DNA of 64,000 nt. It comes from Hirundichthys speculiger. Lineage: Eukaryota; Chordata; Actinopteri; Beloniformes; Exocoetidae. The notes beneath the pieces are model-generated. The model saw only the letters and a program-made list of their open reading frames with translations. It was not told the origin of the DNA and searched no databases. Both the position numbers and the translations under genes were made by a program. Shown in pieces: positions 12,601 through 24,039 of the stretch (positions are counted from its first letter, which is position 1; every line of letters starts with the position of its first letter). Location: the NCBI GenBank assembly GCA_018398805.1, contig JAGFBZ010000865.1:434001-498000 (forward strand), given 5' to 3'.

Positions 12601-15383
12601 CAGCTCTGTAGTTCCTCCAGTGGCTAAAGGAGCCGGGAGCCATTGTGGATCAATCGATCCAGACGTATGCTGACGGGCTGACGGCAGTGGGCTTGCCCGT
12701 CTGCAACACGTATATTTGAGGGGGTTGATGACCGGCAAGTCCAAGTAGAGCTCCACTAGACCTCTTTCCAGATCTGGCAGCACTCAATTCAGATGTCTTT
12801 TCAGTAGCGACACTTGAAATGAGGACGCTTGGAGAGATTTGGTCAAAAATGAATGTAAAATAATTTCAGTTATCATCCTGGGTTAACGTAAGCCTAGCCA
12901 GCCAAGCTGAAATAAAGAACCATAAATGGTGGACGCGTTCCAGCTGGTTTTTCAGTGGTGTTATTTCCACCCTTTTTCAACAGGGTGCTGCACTGTAGAA
13001 AGAAAAAGGGGAATCACTCTGTGGAAAACCTACGAGTGACATCACGGATTAATCATCCAATAATTTGCATTCTATTCTTCGACCACTCTATTTAGGTGTG
13101 TTAGTCTAACAGACATTAAGTTTATTTCAGTTTCAGTTGGATTGATGTTTACATGCATTTACATAAATAAGACTATGTTTCAAGAAGATAAATGCAACAA
13201 TTAGATTCTTCATGTAAATCCACTGATTAAATTGAAACCCATGTCCGAAGTGGTCAAAGGCTGTAGGCTTTTTATATCAAATATAGAGTATAAAACTCCA
13301 TATCAGAAAAAGTTGAGAGAACATTACAACATACATTTACATTTACTTCGACTTTTATTTCTCAGAACATATTTTTTTTTTTTATCCCCACAATTTTCAT
13401 TTCATAACAAGTAGGTGATGCCAACAGGTTCCACCTTTTTGTGATTTGGAGTTTCACAAATATGTCTGGGATGCAAAGATGGTCCTTTTTATTTGTCAGT
13501 CATAGGATTGGATTACTTCTGCAAAGGGGAAAACTCGGTGTGAAGATTAAAATTGCTTTCATATTTGTGCAGCTCATGTGACATTAGAACAAGCAGTTTC
13601 TCAGTTTAGAGTGTAGCTTGTCATATAACAGGAAATGATGAAAAGTAACCAGTTATGTTAAGCATTTTGGTTATAAATCCACCCACCAACATAAATACAA
13701 ACCCACTAAAGAAATTTAATGTCACATAACTTGTTTGTTTAGCCAGCATAAAAACAATACCATTGGCCTTCCTCAAGATAAGTATATTGCATGTTTTAAT
13801 TCACATAAATAGTATTCATTGTTTTGTATTTACTTTAGGACAAGTCATCATTTACTTAAATTGCATCAAATCAAAACCGGCAGCATCTGATATAAAAGAT
13901 AACGGCCTGTGCATGCAGTACACAATGTGCTCTGTTGCTACTAGCTGTTGTGCACATCCCAAGTAAATGTACGGGAAAGGTGCGGGATTGCACCTTACCA
14001 GGAAACTTCCTCCTTTTCAAAGCTCCTCCCAAACCTCGCCCTGCATAATCCTACTCTAATTCCCGCAAAATGGGATTTGTCTGGCTCGATTTCATAATGC
14101 ATTATTCATTAGAGAATTTAATCAAATATCTTCTTTACCAATCAGGCCAAACTATACCTCTTGTACCCTTCCTGCATCTCTCCAACTATTTTATTGGTGA
14201 TTGTCAGTGTCACCTGCAAAAGCAGATTATCAGCTAAATAAATTACTGGGTCACAGGTGAATTAGACGCTTGGCTGACTGTAATCATTTTTTTTTTCCTT
14301 TTCCCTTTGGGAAAAGTAGCTTACTGAAACATAATGTTTTTTTTCACTGCTTTATTAAGAGAGAGGGGAAGAGAAAAGTGCCTGAGAAAATCCCCCCACT
14401 GCCTGCCTTCCTGTAGGTTTCTGCAGTGTAATGGTTTCCTTTGAGAGAGACACTGGTGGAAAGTGCTGATGCTTGTTGGCTATATGTATTTGTGTAAAGG
14501 CAGCTATTTTCCATAGCTAACTGAGCCAATAATGAGCTATCCAGCTACAGTCTCATACAGTGTGTGAGCAAACTGAGCATTCTTAAATGTCCATGTGTGT
14601 CAAGGTAACATTGTACAACGCAGTCATGCTGGGTGGGTACAATTAAAACTAATCTCAACTGTTCAATTGAGATTGATGTAATTTAGCATTCATTATCAGT
14701 GGTTTTATACCTTATTTTTTAATTAATCGTAGTTTACAAATACTAAAGTATATCACTTTTTCAGCTTTCTGCCTTAGTCTGCTGATGGAGAGACTGATTT
14801 TTCCTTTAATCACCATCCTTCATCCCAGAAGACAGAAGAGTAAGTGAGTGTAGAGAAAAATGATTTTTTTTTTTTCTTTTGGATGCTTTGTTGTTTTGTG
14901 TGCAGATGGAATCATATAATCAGACATCAGCCAACACCATTACTCCTCTGCACACCCGAAAGGGAAAAAAAAAAAATCTTTCCTCAAGAAGCACAAATAT
15001 GTTTGTTTTGACACACACACCCACGCACACAAAACACCATCTAAAAACCACTAAGGACAAATTCAACTTTCACATTAGCTGTATATTTAGAACAAAAGGC
15101 TATTTTGTTCATTTTGTTCCCCCTCACATGATAAATATGCCATTTGTGCAACTAATTTGACTGTGGTTTGTTGCTGTGGTGTTTTTCGACACAAAAATAA
15201 CTAGCAGCAGTTGTGCTTCCCGTGTCTTTCCTGCAAGTAAAGGTAGAGTGAATCATCCGAGGCAGGGGGCTTCTGTACGCACTCAGTTTTATGTTATCCC
15301 CCTTAAAATGCACAACCAAGAGCGTTGTTCTTAAATTCTCTGGTTGCAGTAAATCTAATGTGTGAATCACAATAGTCTTCAGC
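9606..15383. other. intron, nothing firmly recognised
   Basis: AT-rich sequence with short poly-T and poly-A runs. A slightly GC-rich stretch at about 12560-12790 has an unplaced 73-residue minus-strand frame. The T-tract plus ccag near 10733 looks like a splice acceptor but is followed by no homologous coding sequence. Confidence 0.55.
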
Positions 15384-16305
15384 ATTTCAGAAAACATATC
15401 AACAAACCAAGCATAATTTCAGAACTCACAACAGAAAATGAACCAAAAAGAATCCATATTTTAAAATACAGAAGACAAAAACAATATAGATCAAAACATA
15501 ACATTTCAGAGGAGGTGTTGATTTAAAAAAAAGAGAAAAAGATCAATTTCAGATGAAAGTTTTATTAAAAAAAAAAAAAAAAACATTTTAGAAACCACGA
15601 CACAACAAAAATGCTTGTTATTTAAGGAATCATAACATTCAGGCGGGATGCACTCTGTATGATTTTGGCCATGTCTCAGAAAAAAGATTTGCCATTGTAG
15701 CACAAAAACGGTGGTTGCACATTTCAGTGAGACAGGAGCAAAGATGGAAGATGGAGCAGCCAAAGACAATGGAGACACTAAAGAAAAAATATGGAACTCA
15801 AAGATAGAAGAAAGACAGTTTCCTCTCTTTATTTCCTTTCTTTTCAAAGCACATGGACATCACAATGGAAAGCCCCAGCTTTTGACTCTCCAACACATTA
15901 GCAGCAACCTGAGGTGGCCACACGATGATGTTGCATTTAAAGCCAGATATACACTCGGGTTTACTTCTGTCATGCCCGCGTTTCAACTTAACGTTCAGGC
16001 GCACAGCGTGAACTGCAGTGAATTAATTATCTACCCATTTCACCATTTTCATCGTGCAGCGCTGCTCGCTTTTATCTTGTGAGACTGCAAAAAATGTATA
16101 GTGTGAGCTCGGCCTTAAGAAACCAGGAAACATTATGGTAAAAAAATAAATGTTAAAAAGATAAAAACCATAAAGACGTTTTAGAAAACACAAACTGAAG
16201 ATTATTTTCACAGACGACAGAAAACACAACAAAACCAAAACATACAAGATATCAGAGAAAATATAACTAAAGCAAAAATATCAGAGGACACAACAGCGAA
16301 ACAGC
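15384..16305. repeat. degenerate tandem array, left part (TTTCAGAAAACACAA-like)
   Basis: Variants of ttTCAGAaaacacaac recur at about 15384, 15416, 15463, 15502, 15546, 15584, 16178, 16204, 16248 and 16277, mostly 30-47 bases apart. The same motif resumes at 19009 after a transposon insertion. The middle (about 15620-16120) is occupied by other sequence, including a small TTAA element. Confidence 0.55.
15941..16114. mobile_element. 174-bp miniature element with TTAA flanks
   Basis: Flanked by TTAA at 15937-15940 and 16115-16118. The left end reads agccagatatacactcgg; the right end on the minus strand reads ggccgagctcacactata, so the termini are imperfect inverted repeats. TTAA duplication is typical of piggyBac and Kolobok families. 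The 123-residue frame that runs across it is not a gene. Confidence 0.6.
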
Positions 16306-17307
16306 TTAACCTTCCTCCTGTGTTAGCTTTCTGTTACCATCCCCGGTGTTAACGGGTCGGTTTCGACCCGTGTCTTAAATCAGCTTTAAAGTACACTAAA
16401 AACAATAACAAAATCATTAAAAAAAATTTGTCATCTCTTGGTTACCTTGTTAGGCTTCCTTATTCATGAAAATGTTGGGTTTAATATTTTTGGTGTGGGT
16501 CTCTGGGCCTTTTATTTTTATCAGTATACCTCTCGATTTAATAAAAAAATGAAAAATTAACCTCAAGAGAATCCTATTAATAAATAAAAGGTTGTTGTAT
16601 TTCCTGAATATTACTGAGGGGTATAGAACACATCTCTGAAAATGAATTTGCTGGATTATTTTTTCATTTTAAAATGAATAATTATAGTAACATCTATGGC
16701 GTTAGGGGTCAGTTTTGACCCATATATATTTTCTTCAAAAAAATGCAAAAAAAAAAAAAAGTTTTTGACTGCAATAGAACTTAATTTAAGTAAAGTGAAC
16801 TTAATATAAACAAACTGAAACACAGAACAGGTCATAACACAAACTATTGATTTACAAGTTCAAACAAACACCAACCAATCAAACAAATCAAATTAATAGA
16901 AATCAATCATTACTTCCAAAACTAATAGCTAAATAAGCTAAATAAAAAAGTAAAAGTCTTTGGGCCTGATTTACTAAAGGTTTGCGTGCGTAAAAACGTG
17001 TGCAAATTTGACATCACCCGCAAACCAATGCGCAAGCTGATCTACTAACAGCGTGCAAAGAGGACTGCGCCTCTCAAATGAGCAAAATAGCACACGCTGT
17101 TCATTTAGTACTTTTACCCTGATGAATAATCAATATGAGGCGTACCCGCCAGAAAGCGCTAAATACTGGGAGGGGAAAATGCAAATAGGTTCATTTACCA
17201 CACGCAATGAGATTTACCAACCCTGAAAGTAATTGCGGGGATTGTGATTGCATCTGTATTTAATACGTTCGAAAGGAAGGTGCTAATCTGCCCAGCATTA
17301 CGCACCG

Positions 17308-17533
17308 ATGGCTGCTGTTATTGTGGCAAGGAGGCGACATCGCCAAAATCAAAGAATACGCAGAGAGAGTCTTTCGGACTCGTGTAAATTTGTTTGGAAT
17401 GAATGAAAACCAGATAGTTGAAACATATCGACTATCTAGCGATTCCATCTTGGAGCTGTTGAATGAGTTAAGGGCTGATTTGGAGCCGGTCACAAGCACA
17501 TGCAAAAGGAGAAATATTTTATTTGAATGTTAA
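17308..17533 (+). pseudogene. HARBI1-like transposase, N-terminal fragment
   Basis: From an ATG at 17308 the frame reads MAAVIVARRRHRQNQRIRRE. After a frame change in the cagagagag run at about 17360 it continues RVFRTRVNLFGMNE, then ETYRLSSDSILELLNELRAD and LEP before a stop at 17531-17533. The arginine-rich start, the R-R-E-R-V-F-R segment and Y-R-L-S-x-x-x-I-L-E-L are typical of the HARBI1/PIF nuclease N-terminus. Family members are about 350-400 residues with a DDE catalytic domain, which is entirely absent here. The frame change and truncation make it non-functional. Confidence 0.8.
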
Positions 17534-17667
17534 ATCGAGTATTATTCAGCAAAAGGTTGCCACAGGAGGCACATTCAGTTTTTTATTTGTGATAATAAAT
17601 AAATCACGTGTTTTCATGGAGAAAAAAGTGTTTCTTATTGTGCGCCTACCTTGTTCTGCAGTTGGCT

Positions 17668-18057
17668 CTAGCGTGTCAGACCCCGTATCCCAGTTATCTG
17701 CTCCTCGCAGAAGGTGAGCTGCACCTGCTGCTCAATGCTGGTTAGAGGCATCTCTTCCGCAGGCCCTCCACCTGTCTTGTTTGCCGAAGTTTTATTAAAG
17801 GCCACTTTTTCTTTAGTTCTTCGCCTTATATCTTGCCACCTTCTTTTAACCTCATCTGCCGTTCTTTTTGTCTTACCAACTGCATTTATTCTATCGCAGA
17901 TTTTCTCCCATATTGCGTTTCTTTTGGTAATGTTTAAATTTCTTTGCTTTAGTTCATGAATGTGTTTATTTGCCTCTTCCACTAATATCTCTAACTCCAA
18001 CTCGTCAAATTTCATTTTGCGCTTGCGTCTATCCTGCTTTCCATCCAGACTCTCCAT
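17668..18057 (-). CDS. Harbinger Myb/SANT-like DNA-binding protein
   Basis: An intact 129-residue frame starting at the ATG complementary to 18055-18057. A lysine/arginine-rich start (DRRKRKMKFDELE) leads into a three-helix Myb/SANT-like domain, roughly residues 14-85: LVEEANKHIHEL, then KRNAIWEKICDRINAV, then RTADEVKRRWQDIRRRTKEK. The tryptophans in IWEKI and RRWQDI are the expected core residues. The C-terminus is polar and probably disordered. In autonomous Harbinger elements this protein binds the transposon ends and carries the nuclease into the nucleus. The matching nuclease in this copy is gutted. Whether the gene is transcribed is unknown; an unsplit frame in an otherwise decayed element is worth noting. 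MSANTD/NAIF1-type host genes derive from such proteins, but nothing here shows domestication. Confidence 0.8.
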   Translation of the reverse strand: MESLDGKQDRRKRKMKFDELELEILVEEANKHIHELKQRNLNITKRNAIWEKICDRINAVGKTKRTADEVKRRWQDIRRRTKEKVAFNKTSANKTGGGPAEEMPLTSIEQQVQLTFCEEQITGIRGLTR

Positions 18058-19008
18058 GGCGCAAACCGTAAGACACGCAACACCTCATTTAAATACTGCG
18101 GTTTGCACCTGTTATCATTTGCGCGAGCATTCTTAGTTGATCACCCGCAAAACACACAACAACAGCACGCGCAAACTTTTTCAGTGCACACGCAATTTAG
18201 TACTCTTTATTCAGGATCTTAGTAAATCAGGCCCTCTGTGTGCAAGAACATACTTTTGTGTGTGTGTGTGTGTTTAGATGCATGTGTGGCAAAAAGGGAC
18301 ACTTTTAGCAAGAAGAAGAACACCAATGAAAGCATCAAGGTACCAGATGTCACCGTGGACTTTTTTTCTTCCAGATTTTTCATAGCAATGATGTCTTTTT
18401 ATTGGCAATGGCATAAATAGCTCAAAACACGTTTTTATGTCAGTGACTGGTCACAGCAAACGGTGTGATATTGTGGTCATTTTGATGACATTTTCAGCAG
18501 CTGCCATGTGCGTGTTGAGGCACTAAACTCCCAAACATCCAACTTTTTTTTGACTTGAATCCTTCAGCAGGAGCAGCCTCAGCGCCAGTGACCTCATAGT
18601 GACCTAGGGAAGTGACCTGGACATACCCGTCTTTGTTTGTTTCGTTTTTTAGCAGTTATACTTAACAAATAAGCTTCCCCTGAAGCTCACATGATTGGGA
18701 GAGGAGGTGGCTGTCAGCATGTTGGCTGACAGTGCACTTATGATTTCAATTTTGGCTCTAATTTTTTCTTTATAATCATATTTTAATAACCAGATCGAAA
18801 CCAACCTCCACACCACAAACAACATAATTTCAACAGAGCATTTTAAAATGTAGTAAAGAAACATTTTTTTTTTGTTTAATTTTGTTGAAATGGAGGTTTC
18901 TGACAAAGTCAAAAAGCCTTGATGCAATAAACAAATTTTAAGTGATTCTTTTATGCATTTAAAAACTAAAACGAGTCGGTGGCGACCCTAACACAAGAGC
19001 AAGGTTAA

Positions 19009-19220
19009 AGAGTGTTTCAGAAGAGAGGACAATTCAGAAAATACAAAAACTTTTCAGAAAAACACTATTTCAGAAAGCACAATAACATTCATGAAGCATG
19101 AAAGACTAAACTCTTGAGGAAAAACAACAACCATGAAGACAAAGCAGAGCTTAAAAAAAAAAAAAAACATGTTACAGACCACAACATTGCAACATCTTTT
19201 CTGTTTAGCTCACATGCTTC
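19009..19220. repeat. degenerate tandem array, right part
   Basis: Resumes the array of 15384-16305: tttcagaagagagg, attcagaaaatacaaaaac, tttcagaaaaacac and tttcagaaagcacaataac occur within 19014-19090. It confirms that the 2.7-kb transposon split one array. Confidence 0.55.
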
Positions 19221-20869
19221 ATGAAATATCGTTTTCTTTTGTCTACACTGTCAGGGGTGGCTGGAAGTTTCGTGCAGCTTTCATACAGACGTGCTGGTGT
19301 ATCAAACCGCGGCGGATGCTCTTAGTGGCACATGCAAAGGCTCTCTTTATCTTCTTAAACTGGACAGAACTCATCTATAGTGAATATGAGCGTAATAAGA
19401 AAGCAATGTCAGTCTATAAGTAACATATCTAATAAACTGTCCACCCACACAAAACTCCCATCTAGTCCAAGTTGTTCAGATTTCAGCCAAATCTACAGAG
19501 TTTCTGCTTGAATCCTGTGAGGTGAGGGCTGATTGCTATCAGGTACAGAGTGTGTTTTGTAGCCTCAGGTTACAGCTCACAGTGTTCCTATGTCTACGTT
19601 CGGCAAGGATGCGCTGAACGCTGGATTTGACTGAAGTCGCTAAGGATCAGACTCCTTAGATCTTCCGGGGCATCAATCTCTGTCTTTCTGCCTGTCTTGG
19701 CTGTTAACCACCTTGGGGCTGCACCACTGATCTCTGTAATTGTCTCCAATTCTTCAAAGGGAGCTAAGAGTTGGTTTGATCCGAGCTGTTTACTTTTACA
19801 GCCCCTATAGCCCTGCTCTCTAAAGAAGAGAGCTATCAGCGACTTCAGGCATGACCTAGCGTATTATAGCGCCATTATTGTGTGTCTGTGCATGTGAGTG
19901 TGTGTAAAAAGAAAGCATGGTGAAGTGCGAGAGACCCAGCATGCCGTTGCCTGTAGCCTCGAGGTGAGTTGGCAGCTTCTTGGTGTTACGTAATCCTCCA
20001 GAATTGTGATCTTCGTATTCCTGTTATCTTTCCTCAGGTACACACATAAGGGAATAAGTAAACAGCCATTCAAATTACTGGCATTGCAGGCACTCGGCTG
20101 TTGTTTGAAAATTACTTTCCTGATGTTAGACACCAAAAGCTTCACACCGATGCCACAACCAAGGTGATGATACAAACAGGATGCTGTGTTACACAGCATG
20201 TTTTGTGGCTGATAAAAAAAAGGGACCTTCCAGCTGTCTGTGTGCATTGCCTTTCCTTTTTTTTTTGCATTTGTGGGTGTCTACTTGAGGGACAGAGTCA
20301 CAGAAGGGGAAGTTTTTGACCGCAGCCTTGATCAGCTCTAGCTGATAACGGCTTGCAATGAGTAGATGAAAATAAATGTTTGCATATTGCAAGCGCGTAA
20401 TCATATGGATCTGCATCGTCTGCTGACAGAAGCGAAACATCAAAGTGGGATTTGAATGAGGTGGTACAATCTTTGGACCTGCTACCAAGTCATGTTTACA
20501 GACTGCGAGTGAAGGGAGCCTTGATTTTTATCGCCTAGTCTGCAGTGGGGTTTGCCATTAAAGTTTATGGAGCAAAGCACAGAGTGCGGGGGTGGGGGGC
20601 TCCACTGTACCAAGGGCAGTCTGCAGTTTCTGCATGTGACACAAGTACAAATACACCCTTTTTTAGTTCCAAGTTTTTTCTGTGTCAGTACACAATGAAA
20701 ATCATCTTCTCCTTACCAGATCTTAAAATTGAGTAAATACAACCTCAGATGAGCAACAGCACATGGCATATTATGCTACTGCATTACGTATTTCACAAAA
20801 ATGTCAAAACAGAATTTGAGTAATGAAGTACACCCTTAATGTTTCCATAAGAATTGAAAGGGTTAGTAA
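19221..20869. other. intron, nothing recognised
   Basis: No coding exon or repeat family identified. Frames of 127 and 99 residues on the minus strand resemble no known domain. Confidence 0.6.
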
Positions 20870-21490
20870 CTTCCAGGTACATTTGATGAACTGATGATAA
20901 GAGCACAAGTTCTGGCTGTTTTCTGATCTGAAGCATTCAGGCGTGCGGTAAAGCAGGAGGATAAGACATCAGCACTGAGCTTCAGGAAGCAGTTATTACT
21001 GTGTATCAGCCTGGCAAGGGTTATAGGACAATTTCCAAATATTTTGCAGTTTATTGTTCTTCAGTGAGAAGGATTATTCACAAGTGTAAAACATTAATGA
21101 CATGTTTCAGTCTCCCAAGTAGGATGTCTCAGCAAGTTTATCTTGTGATCAGACTGTCCAAATGTACAAAGGAATTGCTAAAAAGCCAAACAGGGATCAT
21201 TTGGATGAGTTGAAAGGGTGTAGTATTTTGCCTTTGGACATATGAGACCAGAGTGAAGATGTTTGGCAAAAACATGACACAGCTTATCAGCACAGACACC
21301 TCATACCATCTGTCAAACACAGTAGTGGAATGATCATTATTTGGGCTTATTTGAAAACGAAATTACTTTGGCATATTGTAAATAGTGGGTTGATCGTGGA
21401 TTTCTCTGTATAAAAAAGAATTCTAGAGGCAAAAGTGAATCAATGTGTCTGACAGATAAAACTTAGCCAGAGTGAGTAAAAAAAGAAAGC
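20870..21490 (+). pseudogene. Tc1/mariner transposase remnant
   Basis: A helix-turn-helix segment VYQPGKGYRTISKYFAVY with RRIIHKCKTL (about 21001-21093) resembles the Tc1 paired-like N-terminus. Downstream come pieces of the central region (MFGKN, TQLISTDTSYHLSNTVVE) in broken frames up to a segment resembling the family's LRQLKLG region near 21450. The order matches a common teleost Tc1 family, but the C-terminal catalytic half is missing and many stops interrupt. Terminal repeats were not found, so limits are approximate. Confidence 0.65.
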
Positions 21491-24037
21491 AATCAAGTTT
21501 AGATCTCACTGAAATGCTTTGTTGGAACTTTAAAAGGAACTTTGCAGAAACAAGTGCTTTCATGCCTAATTTTAAAGCCTGGTAATGAACATATGATTTT
21601 TCTTATGTCTTAATATATAAAACCTTTGAAGTAAAAGGGCTGGTACTTTCTTTTCCACATGAATATGCATGAGCGTGGGGATTTTGTTTTCTATTTAATA
21701 CAACCTAAGCACATATTTATCATTTTTAATCCCTGTGTAATACCTTCCTGGACCCATCTGTCAGAAACTCTTGGTCTACTTTAAGTTGGCAAGGCTCCAG
21801 ATAAAACATGGTCTGAATCTGTTGGAGTAAGCAAGACCATGAATAGAGGTAAGGAAATGTGAGAAGAAAAAAACTAATAGAGTGGTTAGATGGGATTCTT
21901 GTTCAAGGGCAGGCATAGACAAGCTGAAAAATGTGTGTGTGTTTGGATGAATGTTGAGTCTGTGTTGCTGTGTTTCTTCTCCGCCACTGTGATTAAGAAT
22001 CTCAGGTCTGCAGGAACCTTTCTGTGGTACCAAAAAAGTGACATGACCGAGTTGGATGTTGTGCAGCGTTTATCGTCAATGGCTCAATAGATCTCTCTTA
22101 GTAGCTGCAGGGGACGTTTGTTAAAAGAGCTTCCCTTGGATGCAACCAGTCCCTTGGTAGCCAGCTGTAGGTGAGTATTTACTTTACAGGCTGAAAAGGT
22201 GAGGTTGTCATTTGTCTCAAGAAAAAAAAAAAAAACAAATCTCTCAATCAAGTGAAATTTAAAGCTTTTATAGAAGAAGAGTATCACTTTAAATGCTTGT
22301 TTAAGGAACAAAAACTATACAATCAAGCACAAGATTTTTATTTTAAGCATGTCATTTACAGTCAAGACTGAAAATGAAAGAACTGATCAAGTCTAATTTA
22401 CTTTTGGTTTCTTATGGTCACAGAGTTTGGATGATCTGGGGCTTTTGTTTAATTGTATTTAGTAGCAAAAATGAATTGTGACACAATTGTCTCAAGTTAA
22501 AGCAAATGCCAGAGGGCAAGAAAATATCCTAAATTGGCTGCTGTGGTCTTTGGAAATAACTCATGACACACTTCAGCAGTTTAGCAGATGTATCAGCAAA
22601 GATGTAGTAAAATTATCTGAAAAATTGTTTGTTTGTTGGTCATTGTCATTTATATTTCAACAGTGAAAGTCCTGAAACAGTTGGCAAATTAAATAAACAA
22701 TTGTGTTTAGTGCTGATATAGCTATTCCATTTTGATTGATATCAAGCTATTGATTTGGTTCTCTGTCATAATGGACGCTAATATATGGAGTATTGAAAGT
22801 CTGTGTACGCCACTAAATAATTTACCCAGAGAATGGATTTTTTTTTTTCTTAAGTCTATGTTCTCACGGTTATTTACACTTGACTGACTCCAGCTTCAGA
22901 TAAAAATTATCACTGTAACATGTGGGTATCGAAATGAAGTCATGAAAAGCTATTCAAATTAAGAGCCCACTTCCACAATTTTACACTTCTTAATCTTCCT
23001 GTAGTTGAAAAAGATGAAAGTTCTGCTTTGTTTTATCAAAGCCAGCCCCAGGAGGCATTCACCTCTCCTGTTTTAGTCTCACGTTTGCACACAAGGTAGA
23101 CTTTAACTTACAGTTGATGTGTTTTCTGTGCCTTTGATGATGTCCAAAAGTTAGTCATAAAAGTCAGAAATAGCAGAAATGATTAATAAATTATTTAGTG
23201 GAATAAAGAAAAAAAAACACATCAACATATTTTCTATTTCAATATAAATCAGCATTATTAAACGCAAATGAGTTTGAAACTGGGCTTCCTGGAGAGTGCA
23301 CGCACACACACGGGCACACGCGCGCAGAGCGCCTCAGGACCGCCACAAGTAACATAGCAAGATGTGCACAGAAGCTGCCGTTCTTTCCCTAAGCAGGTCA
23401 GACCGAGACCGATGAAAATCGCGTAACAACTGATTTAATCAAGCATGATCACCACAGATTGTTACTTAAAACAGTAGATCCTGCAATGTTGTTTGAAAAA
23501 TGAGACTTCCTTTGTGCAATATGACTCAATTTTTCTTAACCCATGCCTGTTTTTGGAGGTGACTTTTTGACGAAAATGAAACACAATTCCTTTTCAAGGT
23601 TATTCATATAAAAAAAGAAACTAAATATTTAACATTTAACTGTTGTTGCTGACTTATTCAGAGGAAAACAACTTGCTATCGTAACTGTAAGGTTGCAACC
23701 TTACACTATTTCGCTGCATTAAACTACTTAGATAAAACCTTTAGATTCATCTCGAAGGCTCCCCCTGTGGCATTTCTTTTTGTCTATTCTTCTAACTCTC
23801 CTCTGAAAACCTGTTTTTCTTTTTTTTTTTTTCCCCTGTTTCCCTGTTTCTGATTTGCTGTCCATTGTGAGAATGTTGCTACTGCATTTTACGTCTCTGA
23901 TGACTGTGAATCAGCGTTCCACGTTGTCATATTTTTCAGTTTCAAGTCATTCATTGATTCTCATTTAAAAGTTAATTAAGAACTGTTACATATCTATGAG
24001 TAACTGAATGATTACTTTGTATGTGGGAAAGTTGATA
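21491..24037. other. intron, nothing recognised
   Basis: AT-rich sequence. A purine/CA-rich patch at 23300-23350 has more CpG than its neighbours. No gene or mobile element recognised. Confidence 0.6.
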
Positions 24038-24039
24038 TA

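Larger units (their letters stand above)
16960..18234 (+). mobile_element. PIF/Harbinger transposon, nested
   Basis: Inverted termini gggcctgatttactaa (16962-16977) and its complement (18219-18234) are perfect over 16 bases. A possible 3-bp duplication TCT flanks it (16957-16959 and 18235-18237) if the element begins at 16960. It holds the start of a HARBI1-type nuclease on the + strand and a complete Myb-like gene on the minus strand, the convergent two-gene layout of Harbinger elements. The catalytic part of the nuclease is deleted, so the element cannot move by itself. Confidence 0.88.
16310..19004. mobile_element. TTAA-flanked DNA transposon (piggyBac/Kolobok type), interrupted
   Basis: Bounded by TTAA at 16306-16309 and 19005-19008. 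Terminal inverted repeats: left ccttcctcctgtgtta, right (minus strand) ccttgctcttgtgtta, 14 of 16 identical. Subterminal palindromes of type gggtcggtttcgaccc occur at about 16354, with related ggtcagttttgaccc at about 16708 and gagtcggtggcgaccc near 18973. A Harbinger element sits inside it. The remaining 1.4 kb has no recognisable transposase, so it is probably non-autonomous. Flanking repeat sequence on both sides is the same tandem array, so this is an insertion into it. Confidence 0.75.

Noticed and set aside
15711..16082. 123-residue + strand frame
   Set aside because: Runs across a TTAA miniature element and array sequence; no domain.
18649..18927. 92-residue minus frame as a piggyBac transposase piece
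   Set aside because: No convincing catalytic motif; only the TTAA flanks and termini support the class.
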